Positions 1 to 5,971 of a DNA stretch of 9,621 nt are shown here, one piece after another. The DNA lies in the NCBI GenBank assembly GCA_046706145.1, contig JBJKPP010000041.1:1-9621 (forward strand), read 5' to 3'. The notes below the pieces were generated by a model. It worked only from the letters and a program-made list of their open reading frames with translations. It was not told where the DNA came from and did not search any database. The stretch comes from JBJKPP01 sp046706145 (GTDB lineage Bacteria; Bacteroidota; Ignavibacteria; Ignavibacteriales; Ignavibacteriaceae). Position 1 is the first letter of the stretch. Every line of letters starts with the position of its first letter. A program made the translations under genes and the position numbers.

Positions 1-1122
1 ATTATGCAAATAATCAATAAACTGGAAATGGAAATAAAATTTGAGTCTGATGAAGAAATTAGAGTTTCTGTGCCTACATTTAGACCTGATATTGAAAGGG
101 AAATCGACCTCATCGAAGAGATAGCCCGGATAAATAGTTACGATAAAATTCCTGTTCAAGAAAGAGTGTCTATTATTCTTAGAGAAAAACACGATGAATC
201 CGAATTGGGTGATAAGATAAGGGATTTCTCCACCGGCTTGGGTTTGTCTGAGATGATTAATAATCCTCTACAAAGCGAAAAGCTTGCAAGCATGACTGGT
301 GAACCTATAAAAATCCTAAATCCACAAAGTCTGGATATGGAATATCTAAGAACTTCAATGGTGCCCGGAGCGCTCGCCACAATACATAATAATTTGAGAG
401 TTGGAGAAAAAAGTTTAGCCCTTTTCGAAATTGGACATGTTTTTCGGAAGAAGAATAATAAAATTGAAAATTTTGAAGATTTTGAGGAAAAAGAACAAGC
501 TATTTTTGTTCTCACAGGCTTGCAGCAAGAAAAATCGTGGAATAAGCAGGCAGAAGAATACAATATTTTTGCACTTAAAGGTTTAGTAGATGAATTCCTT
601 CATAAGTTTTTCCTTGATAATGTCTTAATTGATTCATATTATAATAAAGAAGATAAAATTTATGATTACAAATTAGCCCAAAAGTCAAGTAATACAGAAC
701 TTGGTATTGGCGGAAAAGTAAGAAAAGACGTACTTGCTGAATTTGATATACAACAGGATGTCTTCTGTTTTGAATTTAACCTGGATGTTTTTAAGCAATT
801 ACCAGGGCGCGAAAAGAAATACAGTCCATTGCTTAAATATCCAAAAGTCTATAAAGACTTTGCTTTTGTGTTTGATAAATCAATAACTTACGGAGAAGTT
901 ATTAAGTATCTTGAAAATAATTCCTCTAAGATATTGAAATCAATAAAAATTTTTGATTTATTTGAAAGTATAAATTTAGGTGAAAATAAAAAAAGCATGG
1001 CTTTTTCTTTAGAGTATTATTCCGAAGAGAGAACCCTAAGAGATGATGAAGTTGACGAAGATTTTAATAAACTGATTAAACTTGTAACAGAACAATTTAA
1101 TGCAAAACTAAGAGGTAATTAG
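1..1122 (+). CDS. pheT: Phenylalanine-tRNA ligase beta subunit, 3' part (5' end outside window)
   Basis: Beta chain of the alpha2-beta2 phenylalanyl-tRNA synthetase, which charges tRNA-Phe in the cytoplasm. The frame is open from base 1, so the ATG at position 4 is internal and the true start lies upstream. Visible parts in order are: the end of the B5 domain (about 1-165, with VPTFRPDI and the DLIEEIARI...YDKIP signature); the catalytic-like B6/B7 region (about 190-800, with NPLQSE, NPQSLDMEYLRTSMVPG and LFEIGHVF); and the C-terminal FDX-ACB anticodon-binding domain (about 823-1119, with KYPKVYKDFAFVF at its start and an EERTLRDDEV segment near its end). The stop is TAG at 1120-1122, two bases before the TTG start of the next gene, so the two are probably translationally linked. 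Nothing looks broken. The identification is secure; only the N-terminal half is missing. Confidence 0.96.
   Translation: MMQIINKLEMEIKFESDEEIRVSVPTFRPDIEREIDLIEEIARINSYDKIPVQERVSIILREKHDESELGDKIRDFSTGLGLSEMINNPLQSEKLASMTGEPIKILNPQSLDMEYLRTSMVPGALATIHNNLRVGEKSLALFEIGHVFRKKNNKIENFEDFEEKEQAIFVLTGLQQEKSWNKQAEEYNIFALKGLVDEFLHKFFLDNVLIDSYYNKEDKIYDYKLAQKSSNTELGIGGKVRKDVLAEFDIQQDVFCFEFNLDVFKQLPGREKKYSPLLKYPKVYKDFAFVFDKSITYGEVIKYLENNSSKILKSIKIFDLFESINLGENKKSMAFSLEYYSEERTLRDDEVDEDFNKLIKLVTEQFNAKLRGN
1111..1115 (+). promoter_or_regulatory. Shine-Dalgarno site supporting a TTG start
   Basis: AGAGG lies inside the last codons of pheT, nine bases before the TTG at 1125. The downstream frame has no ATG near its beginning, so this site is the main reason to choose TTG as the start of the coiled-coil gene. 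Confidence 0.5.
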
Positions 1123-1124
1123 CT

Positions 1125-1442
1125 TTGCCGGAAAATTCTTCAAAATATGAAGTACTTTTAAGTGATTTAAGTGTTCTTGAAACAACAGCTACAAATTTTA
1201 AGAATAAACTTAAAGCCACGGTAGAAAAAAATCTGGAATTAACGGAGTTACTCGAAAAGGAGAAGCAAAATAAGCTTACTTTATTTAAGAAGATTGATGA
1301 GTTAGAAAAAGAAGTAAAGCGGGAGAATAACAACGGTTTAACAAATTTATTTAACATAGAGGAGAAAGAGGAGTTAAAGAATAAGCTTAAAGAATTGATC
1401 TCTAGAATCGATTTTCACCTGTCATCAGACAGGCATTTTTAA
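1125..1442 (+). CDS. Small coiled-coil protein, candidate ZapB-like partner of ZapA
   Basis: A 105-residue, charged, Lys/Glu/Leu-rich protein with no Cys, signal peptide or membrane segment. Heptad-like spacing of Leu/Ile runs from about residue 10 to 95 (for example LTELLEKEKQNKLTLFKKI), so it should be a nearly continuous helix or coiled coil. The start is TTG, two bases after the pheT stop, chosen for the AGAGG site upstream and because no in-frame ATG exists. It sits directly before zapA; its size, composition and position resemble ZapB, the coiled-coil protein that binds ZapA at the Z-ring, but I see no diagnostic sequence motif. The function is therefore inferred from context only. The last eight residues (HLSSDRHF) are encoded by a small palindrome, see 1417-1440. 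The protein could equally be an unrelated structural coiled coil. Confidence 0.8.
   Translation: MPENSSKYEVLLSDLSVLETTATNFKNKLKATVEKNLELTELLEKEKQNKLTLFKKIDELEKEVKRENNNGLTNLFNIEEKEELKNKLKELISRIDFHLSSDRHF
1417..1440 (+). terminator. Palindrome with T-run at gene end; possible terminator/attenuator
   Basis: CCTGTC (1418-1423), loop ATCA, GACAGG (1428-1433) form a perfect 6-bp stem, followed by CA and five T residues that run into the TAA stop. It has the form of a weak intrinsic terminator inside the end of the coiled-coil gene, 42 bases before the zapA start. It could reduce read-through from pheT into zapA. It also resembles the palindromic element in coaE at 3795-3817, in which Ser-Asp-Arg is read in the same phase, so it may be a degenerate repeat copy instead of, or as well as, a terminator. 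Confidence 0.35.
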
Positions 1443-1481
1443 GTTCTTAATTTTAATGTCTTTTTTGATGGAAATGGTATA

Positions 1482-1778
1482 ATGACGGATAAAAAGAAGC
1501 TTAAAATAAAAATATTTGATAAAGAATATTCTCTATTAGTTGAAAATGAAGAGATAGCTAAAGAGTTGGCAATTTATGTTAACAAAGTGATGGAGGAAAC
1601 AAAAGAAGAACTTCCTGATCAGCCCGCTCAAACGATCGCTATTATTGCATGCTTAAATATTGCATATGACCTGTTCCTTGAAAAGAATAAAAATAGAGAA
1701 TTGTTGATTCAAGCAAGCGAGAAGATTAAACGCTTGAAACTACTTTTAAGCGATCCGAGTATATCAGACCCATCTTAA
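1482..1778 (+). CDS. zapA: Cell division protein ZapA
   Basis: A 98-residue cytoplasmic protein that binds FtsZ and promotes bundling and cross-linking of Z-ring protofilaments. The N-terminal half carries the ZapA fold signature (KIKIFDKEYSLLVENEE, residues about 7-23, then helix KELAIYVNKVMEE). The second half is the dimer/tetramer helix with IAIIACLNIAYDLFLEKNK, where the 'A-x-L-N-I-A-x-x-L' pattern is typical of the family. Length matches the usual 90-110 residues. The start is ATG 1482, preceded by only a weak GGAAA (1470-1474). It lies 39 bases after the coiled-coil gene and directly before the 6S RNA. The zapA-ssrS adjacency is also known from proteobacteria, which supports both calls. 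Confidence 0.93.
   Translation: MTDKKKLKIKIFDKEYSLLVENEEIAKELAIYVNKVMEETKEELPDQPAQTIAIIACLNIAYDLFLEKNKNRELLIQASEKIKRLKLLLSDPSISDPS
1734..1765 (+). promoter_or_regulatory. Possible promoter for the 6S RNA
   Basis: TTGAAA at 1734-1739 and TATATC at 1760-1765 are separated by 20 bases, inside the end of zapA. Initiation would fall near 1772-1780, just before the closing stem of the structured RNA. The spacing is longer than the usual 17, so the support is weak; the main argument is that a promoter is needed here if the RNA is made independently. Confidence 0.2.
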
Positions 1779-1990
1779 CATTTACCGCTCTGTCAGTACT
1801 AATGTAAATGGAAAACTAACATTATTAAAATGGGAGTTTGACTTCTAGCGCCTATTGCAGGCCTCACCTCGTCGAGTCGAGGTTCCGTTTATCGGGACAG
1901 TGGAAGTAAAAAACGTTAGAGCGGATTCCCACACTGTAATAGATAGGGTTTTTCCTATTTATGCAGTCTGGCAGAGGCGGTATTATTTTT
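1775..1990 (+). ncRNA. ssrS: 6S RNA (structured RNA between zapA and rny)
   Basis: 6S RNA mimics an open promoter and sequesters the housekeeping RNA polymerase holoenzyme. The ends pair over 14 bp: 1783-1796 with 1968-1982, with one bulged base (about G1976) and one G-U pair. Inside is a two-sided bubble, 1797-1830 on the 5' side and 1932-1967 on the 3' side. The 3' side holds a small hairpin (1941-1947 with 1954-1960), a common 6S feature. The terminal arm continues: 1831-1840 with 1922-1931 (10 bp with G-U pairs), 1845-1850 with 1914-1919, and 1851-1857 with 1898-1903. It ends in two hairpins, 1866-1871/1878-1883 and 1884-1887/1893-1896. A T-rich stretch follows from 1981. The length near 200, the architecture and the position right after zapA all fit 6S. 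The exact ends are estimates and the pairing was done by hand. Confidence 0.75.
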
Positions 1991-2001
1991 TATTCCCTAT
2001 T

Positions 2002-2006
2002 GGAGG
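2002..2006 (+). promoter_or_regulatory. Shine-Dalgarno site fixing the rny start
   Basis: GGAGG lies four bases before ATG 2011, after the T-rich end of the 6S RNA. It decides for ATG 2011 over upstream in-frame TTG codons, which lie inside the structured RNA. Confidence 0.7.
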
Positions 2007-2010
2007 AAAT

Positions 2011-3573
2011 ATGGATATAGTTGTGCTTATCCCTATGGTGGTGGTCCTGGTTGTGATTTTCTTTTATTTAGGATGGGTACTGAATTCGAGAGTTGGAAAA
2101 AAGAGTGTTAGTTCAGCAGAAGAAAGAGCAAAAAAAATTATAGAAGATGCACAGAAAGAGTCTAACAATCTAAAAAGAGAAAAGTTGCTTGAGGTTAAAG
2201 ATGAATGGTATAAGAAAAAAACTGAATTTGATAATGAAGTAGTACAGAAAAGACAAAAACTCGGAAATTTAGAAAAGCAATTATCCACTCGCGAAGAAAA
2301 TATTGAAAGAAAATTTGAACTGGTTCTTAAAAAAGAAAAGGAAAATAAGGAAAACGAAAAAGAACTGATTGAGTCAAAAAAGCTTCTCGAAAACCGCCTT
2401 GGAGAGGCCAAGAAGCTTGAAGAGGAGCAAAATCTTCGTTTGGAAAAAATCTCCGGCCTAACTACCGAAGAAGCTAAGAAAATGTTGATGGAAAACATGA
2501 TTAATGATGCAAAGGTAGAATCCGCCAATCTAATAAAAGAAATACACGATAAAGCAAAAGCTGAAGCCAAAAAAGAAGCACAAAAAATAATAGTGCAGGC
2601 AATTCAGCGCAGCGCCACCGATTATGCAATGGAAACAACCGTCTCAGTAGTGCAAATTCAAAATGATGAGATGAAGGGAAGAATAATAGGAAAAGAAGGT
2701 AGAAATATACGCGCCTTTGAAGCGGCCACTGGTGTTGATGTAATTGTTGATGACACTCCGGAAGCTGTTATTCTTTCTTCCTTTGACCAATTTAGAAGAG
2801 AGATTGCCAGGATTTCATTAGAAAGGTTAATTCTTGATGGAAGAATTCATCCTGCAAGAATTGAAGAAGTTGTTGAGAAAGTAACAAAAGAACTTGAAGA
2901 AGAAATAATGCGGGAAGGTGAAAATGTTGTGATGCAATTAGGTCTCCATAATATGCATAATGAATTAGTAAAACATGTTGGAAAGATGAAATATCGTTCG
3001 AGCTATGGTCAAAATCTTCTTCAGCATAGTATAGAAGTAGCGTATCTCACTGGAATAATGGCAGCAGAAGTTGGATTGGATCCCAATTTAGCTAAAAGAG
3101 CCGGGCTCTTACACGACATAGGTAAGACTATTGATAAAAGTGTTGAAGGTCCGCATGCATTACTTGGTTATGAATTAACAAAGAAGTTTAAGGAAAATCC
3201 AATAGTTATCAATGCAGTAGGTTCGCATCACGAGGATATTGAAATGGAGCATCCAATAGCTCCTCTTGTACAAGCAGCCGATGCTATCAGTGGCGCAAGA
3301 CCTGGGGCAAGAAGAGAACCTTTGGAAGGTTACGTTAAGAGATTGGAAAATTTAGAAGCTATTGCAAAATCTTTTGAAGGTGTAGCGAAGACTTATGCAA
3401 TTCAAGCTGGTAGAGAAATAAGAGTTGTGGTTGAACATGACAAGGTTGATGATGCAATTGCGGATAAATTAGCTCAGGAACTAGCGGCAAAAATAGAACA
3501 GGAAATGGAGTACCCCGGGCAAATTAAAGTCACGGTTATTAGAGAAGTTAGAAAAATATCTTACGCACGTTAA
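2011..3573 (+). CDS. rny: Ribonuclease Y
   Basis: A membrane-anchored endoribonuclease of 520 residues that starts bulk mRNA decay; the length is typical of the family. In order: one N-terminal membrane helix (residues about 3-24, VVLIPMVVVLVVIFF region); a long charged coiled coil (about 35-190); a KH RNA-binding domain with the GxxG loop GKEG at 227-230; and an HD phosphohydrolase domain with H339, the HD pair H368-D369, the SHHED stretch 405-409 and D424. These are the expected metal ligands, so it should be active. The start is ATG 2011, because an excellent GGAGG lies four bases upstream and the residue run from there matches the usual membrane-anchor start. The open frame extends upstream to a TTG at 1855, but that part overlaps the 6S RNA and encodes nothing family-like. 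Read-through from the 6S transcript may contribute to expression (inference). Confidence 0.96.
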   Translation: MDIVVLIPMVVVLVVIFFYLGWVLNSRVGKKSVSSAEERAKKIIEDAQKESNNLKREKLLEVKDEWYKKKTEFDNEVVQKRQKLGNLEKQLSTREENIERKFELVLKKEKENKENEKELIESKKLLENRLGEAKKLEEEQNLRLEKISGLTTEEAKKMLMENMINDAKVESANLIKEIHDKAKAEAKKEAQKIIVQAIQRSATDYAMETTVSVVQIQNDEMKGRIIGKEGRNIRAFEAATGVDVIVDDTPEAVILSSFDQFRREIARISLERLILDGRIHPARIEEVVEKVTKELEEEIMREGENVVMQLGLHNMHNELVKHVGKMKYRSSYGQNLLQHSIEVAYLTGIMAAEVGLDPNLAKRAGLLHDIGKTIDKSVEGPHALLGYELTKKFKENPIVINAVGSHHEDIEMEHPIAPLVQAADAISGARPGARREPLEGYVKRLENLEAIAKSFEGVAKTYAIQAGREIRVVVEHDKVDDAIADKLAQELAAKIEQEMEYPGQIKVTVIREVRKISYAR

Positions 3574-3601
3574 TCTATAACTAAATTGCCTTCCTTTAAG
3601 A

Positions 3602-4231
3602 ATGAACAGAAAGAAACTTAAAGTCGGGATTACCGGAAACATCGGTTCCGGTAAATCTCTATTTTCTGAATACATTAGAGAGAGTGGTTTTCAGGTTCTT
3701 AACGCAGACGAAATCTCAAAAGATATTTTAGCTAATGATTCCGAAGTCAGGGAAAAAATAATAAAGAAATTCGGAAAGGAAGCATACCTTAATAACCTAT
3801 CTGACCGGCAGGCAGGTAAGATTAATAAAAAATATCTCGCCGAGAAAATATTTACTACTCCAGAAAATGTATTTTTTGTAAATTCACTCCTTCATCCGAA
3901 AGTTATTAATGAATTGGGACAACGGATGACATATCAGTTGAAGAAATCTGATTTTGTTTTTGTAGAAGCAGCTTTGATTTATGAATCAGGAATGGAAGAA
4001 ATGTTTGATTATGTTGTATTGGTAATTTCAGATTTAAATGTAAGAAAAGAGAGAAAAGTTAGTATTGATAATCTTAAGGCTGAAGATTTTATGAACCGGG
4101 AAAATCATCAAATAAAAGAAATAGAAAAAAAGAAAAAAGCAGATTTTATTTTTGAAAATAATGGAACAAAAGAAGAATTGAAAACAAAAGCAGGACTTCT
4201 TTTAAATATTCTTGGAGGTTTGTCAAACTAA
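3602..4231 (+). CDS. coaE: Dephospho-CoA kinase
   Basis: Last step of coenzyme A synthesis: ATP-dependent phosphorylation of the ribose 3'-OH of dephospho-CoA, in the cytoplasm. The 209 residues include the P-loop GNIGSGKS (12-19), the NADE segment with D36 (equivalent to the conserved Asp near the substrate site), the LHPKV stretch, ALIYESGMEEMFDYVVLV in the core, and a C-terminal ADFIFENNGTKEEL segment typical of the family. Unusual: residues 66-72 (LSDRQAG) are encoded by an imperfect palindrome (3795-3817). They fall where relatives usually have a short variable turn before 'GKINKKYLAEKIF', so this looks like a small in-frame insertion that is tolerated. No clear Shine-Dalgarno precedes ATG 3602; the gap after rny is 28 bases. 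The stop abuts the pheA start directly. Confidence 0.93.
   Translation: MNRKKLKVGITGNIGSGKSLFSEYIRESGFQVLNADEISKDILANDSEVREKIIKKFGKEAYLNNLSDRQAGKINKKYLAEKIFTTPENVFFVNSLLHPKVINELGQRMTYQLKKSDFVFVEAALIYESGMEEMFDYVVLVISDLNVRKERKVSIDNLKAEDFMNRENHQIKEIEKKKKADFIFENNGTKEELKTKAGLLLNILGGLSN
3795..3817 (+). repeat. Palindromic element inserted in frame in coaE (reads SDRQAG)
   Basis: A 23-base imperfect inverted repeat: arms ACCTATCTG (3795-3803) and CAGGCAGGT (3809-3817) around ACCGG. All but one of the arm positions pair (one as T-G). It is locally richer in G and C than the surrounding gene. Read in frame it gives Leu-Ser-Asp-Arg-Gln-Ala-Gly (residues 66-72 of CoaE). From memory, 'SDRQAG' peptides encoded by CCTGCC..GGCAGG palindromes are scattered through proteins of several environmental bacterial lineages; I cannot verify this here. 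A related but shorter palindrome ends the coiled-coil gene at 1417-1434. Confidence 0.5.
4214..4218 (+). promoter_or_regulatory. Shine-Dalgarno site for pheA inside coaE
   Basis: GGAGG lies in the last codons of coaE, 13 bases before ATG 4232. The spacing is long but the match is strong. With no gap between the coaE stop and the pheA start, translational coupling is likely. Confidence 0.45.
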
Positions 4232-5065
4232 ATGTTGAAAATTGCGTTTCAGGGTGAAGCAGGTGCATTCAGCGAAATCGCTGCAAAAAAGTATTTTAAT
4301 AAGAAAATTTCTACTATTCCTTGCTTATCATTTTATGAGGCATTTAACAAATTAAAAAAAGGCTCTGTCAATTATGCCGTCGTCCCAATAGAAAATTCTT
4401 TATACGGAATAGTTTACGAAACTTATGACCTGCTTTTAAGGCATTCCTTCAAAGTTCACGGGGAACTTAATCTTCAGATAAATCATTACTTGCTGGCCAA
4501 TATCTCTTACAACCTAAGAAACATAAAAAAAGTATATTCCCATCCTCAGGCATTGGGTCAATGTTCAGTCTTTCTTAATAAATTAAAAAATGTGGAAATA
4601 GTTCCGACATACGATACTGCCGGTTCCGCAAGATTATTATCGAAAGTCGGAAACGAATCTGCAGCCGCAATAGCTAGTAAAGAAGCTGGAAAGATATACA
4701 AGTTAAAAATTTTAAAGAAAGAAATACAAAATAATAAAGAGAATTTTACCAGATTTCTTGTAGTTTCTAAAAAGAGCAACATCTTCAAACTGAAGAGTCC
4801 AAAAACTTCCATATGTTTCGAACTCAAAAGTATTCCTGGAGCATTATACAAAGCCCTGAGTGTTTTCGCTTTAAGAGAAATTGACCTTGTAAAAATTGAA
4901 TCGAGACCTATTCCCCATAAACCATTTCAGTATATTTTTTATGCGGACCTAATCGGAAATCTTAGAGATGAAAAGATTAAACTTGCGCTGAAACATCTTT
5001 CTGAAATATCTTTAAGCATAAAGCAATTTGGTTCTTATGAAATGGGGAAAATTTATAAGAGTTGA
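4232..5065 (+). CDS. pheA: Prephenate dehydratase, ACT-regulated, monofunctional
   Basis: Converts prephenate to phenylpyruvate, the committed step of phenylalanine synthesis, in the cytoplasm. The 277 residues are the usual size for a monofunctional enzyme. The catalytic domain opens with IAFQGEAGAFSEIAA (residues 4-18), includes VVPIENSLYGIVYETYDLL, and ends with the family motif NFTRF (171-175), whose Thr-Arg pair belongs to the active site. A C-terminal ACT domain (about 190-275) carries PGALYKAL (202-209) and ESRP (223-226), the phenylalanine-binding signatures, so feedback inhibition by phenylalanine is expected. There is no chorismate mutase domain at the N-terminus, unlike the enterobacterial PheA; a chorismate mutase instead appears three genes downstream, fused to MltG. 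The start ATG follows the coaE stop with no gap. Confidence 0.95.
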   Translation: MLKIAFQGEAGAFSEIAAKKYFNKKISTIPCLSFYEAFNKLKKGSVNYAVVPIENSLYGIVYETYDLLLRHSFKVHGELNLQINHYLLANISYNLRNIKKVYSHPQALGQCSVFLNKLKNVEIVPTYDTAGSARLLSKVGNESAAAIASKEAGKIYKLKILKKEIQNNKENFTRFLVVSKKSNIFKLKSPKTSICFELKSIPGALYKALSVFALREIDLVKIESRPIPHKPFQYIFYADLIGNLRDEKIKLALKHLSEISLSIKQFGSYEMGKIYKS

Positions 5066-5068
5066 AAA

Positions 5069-5971
5069 ATGTCGTTCATAAATAATGCAATAGTTGGTGT
5101 TACTGAAATACTTCCTAAATCAGTTGTAAGACAGTTCTCAAAAAAATATATAGCAGGCGAATCACTAGAACAAGCTGTGTCCCTGGTAAAAAAGTTTAAC
5201 CAAAGCGGAATCGTAACAACTATCGATGTACTTGGCGAAGCCATAAAAACAGAAAAAGAATCTATCGAATCAAAAGGGAAATGTCTAACTGTTTTGGACA
5301 CAATTTTACAAAATAAATTAAATTCCAATCTATCTATAAAGCCGACGCAGATGGGGTTGAGCATAGACGAAGAATTTGCTCTACTTCAGATTGAGGAATT
5401 AATAAAAAAAGCTAAATCTTTTAATAATTTTGTCAGACTCGATATGGAGGATTCTCCATATACGCAGAAAACTATAAATGTGTATAAAAAACTAAGACAA
5501 AATTATGATAATGTAGGAATTGTGCTTCAAGCTTACTTAAAAAGAACTTACGATGATGTGGTAGATCTATGTAAAAATAAGTCTAACATTCGCTTATGTA
5601 AAGGAATTTATGTTGAGCCTGAAAATATATCTTACAAAAGTAAGCAAGATATCAGAGATAATTACTTGAAATGTTTGGAACATATTTTAAAATCAGGTAA
5701 TTATGTTGGTATTGCAACTCACGATGAATATTTAATTAATAAGAGTTACGAGATATTAAACAGACTGAATATTTATAAAAGTAAATTTGAGTTCCAGATG
5801 CTTCTTGGTGTCCGTGAGGATTTGAGAGACAAAATAAATTCAGATGGGTATAAATTGAGAGTTTATGTGCCTTTTGGAAAAGATTGGTATGCTTACTCGA
5901 TTAGAAGATTAAAGGAAAACCCGCAAGTAGCAAGATATATTTTTAATAGTATTTTTGGATTAAAATCATGA
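5069..5971 (+). CDS. Proline dehydrogenase, monofunctional, FAD-dependent
   Basis: Oxidises L-proline to pyrroline-5-carboxylate with FAD, passing electrons to the quinone pool; family members are usually membrane-associated. The 300 residues match the short monofunctional form, not the long bifunctional PutA. Barrel motifs in order: SIKPTQMG (K91), VRLDMED (R123, D125, E127), VLQAYLKRTYDD, RLCKGIYVEP, ATHDE, FEFQMLLGVR, RVYVPFGKDWYAYSIRRLKENP. The YxxRRxxEN run near R279-R280-E283-N284 holds the proline-carboxylate-binding arginines. ATG 5069 follows the pheA stop by three bases, with a modest AAGAG seven bases upstream. The gene's end overlaps the tsaD start by four bases (ATGA). The pyrroline-5-carboxylate dehydrogenase that would complete proline catabolism is not in the window. 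Confidence 0.93.
   Translation: MSFINNAIVGVTEILPKSVVRQFSKKYIAGESLEQAVSLVKKFNQSGIVTTIDVLGEAIKTEKESIESKGKCLTVLDTILQNKLNSNLSIKPTQMGLSIDEEFALLQIEELIKKAKSFNNFVRLDMEDSPYTQKTINVYKKLRQNYDNVGIVLQAYLKRTYDDVVDLCKNKSNIRLCKGIYVEPENISYKSKQDIRDNYLKCLEHILKSGNYVGIATHDEYLINKSYEILNRLNIYKSKFEFQMLLGVREDLRDKINSDGYKLRVYVPFGKDWYAYSIRRLKENPQVARYIFNSIFGLKS

Noticed and set aside
156..563. 135-codon open frame on the minus strand inside pheT
   Set aside because: Antisense to an intact, well-conserved pheT segment; the predicted protein shows no recognisable motif.
1478..1483. Perfect TATAAT overlapping the zapA start codon
   Set aside because: No -35-like hexamer at a suitable distance, and transcription from it would begin inside zapA; most likely chance in AT-rich sequence.
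1852..1942. Alternative 9-bp pairing 1852-1860 with 1934-1942 in the 6S RNA
   Set aside because: It conflicts with the terminal arm and with the 1941-1960 hairpin; it may form as a refolded state after product RNA synthesis, but there is no evidence for that here.
1855..2010. N-terminal 52-residue extension of RNase Y from a TTG start
   Set aside because: It lies inside the structured 6S RNA, has no ribosome-binding site, does not look like any RNase Y N-terminus, and ATG 2011 has a GGAGG site and begins with the expected membrane helix.
2064..2570. 168-codon open frame on the minus strand inside rny
   Set aside because: It mirrors the Lys/Glu-rich coiled-coil of RNase Y, giving Ser/Phe-rich low-complexity sequence with no family signature; a shadow of the real gene.
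4124..4140. A-rich runs in coaE that might cause slippage or a programmed frameshift
   Set aside because: The reading frame continues into the conserved ADFIFENNGT segment without change, and alternative frames close soon; the run simply encodes Lys-rich sequence.
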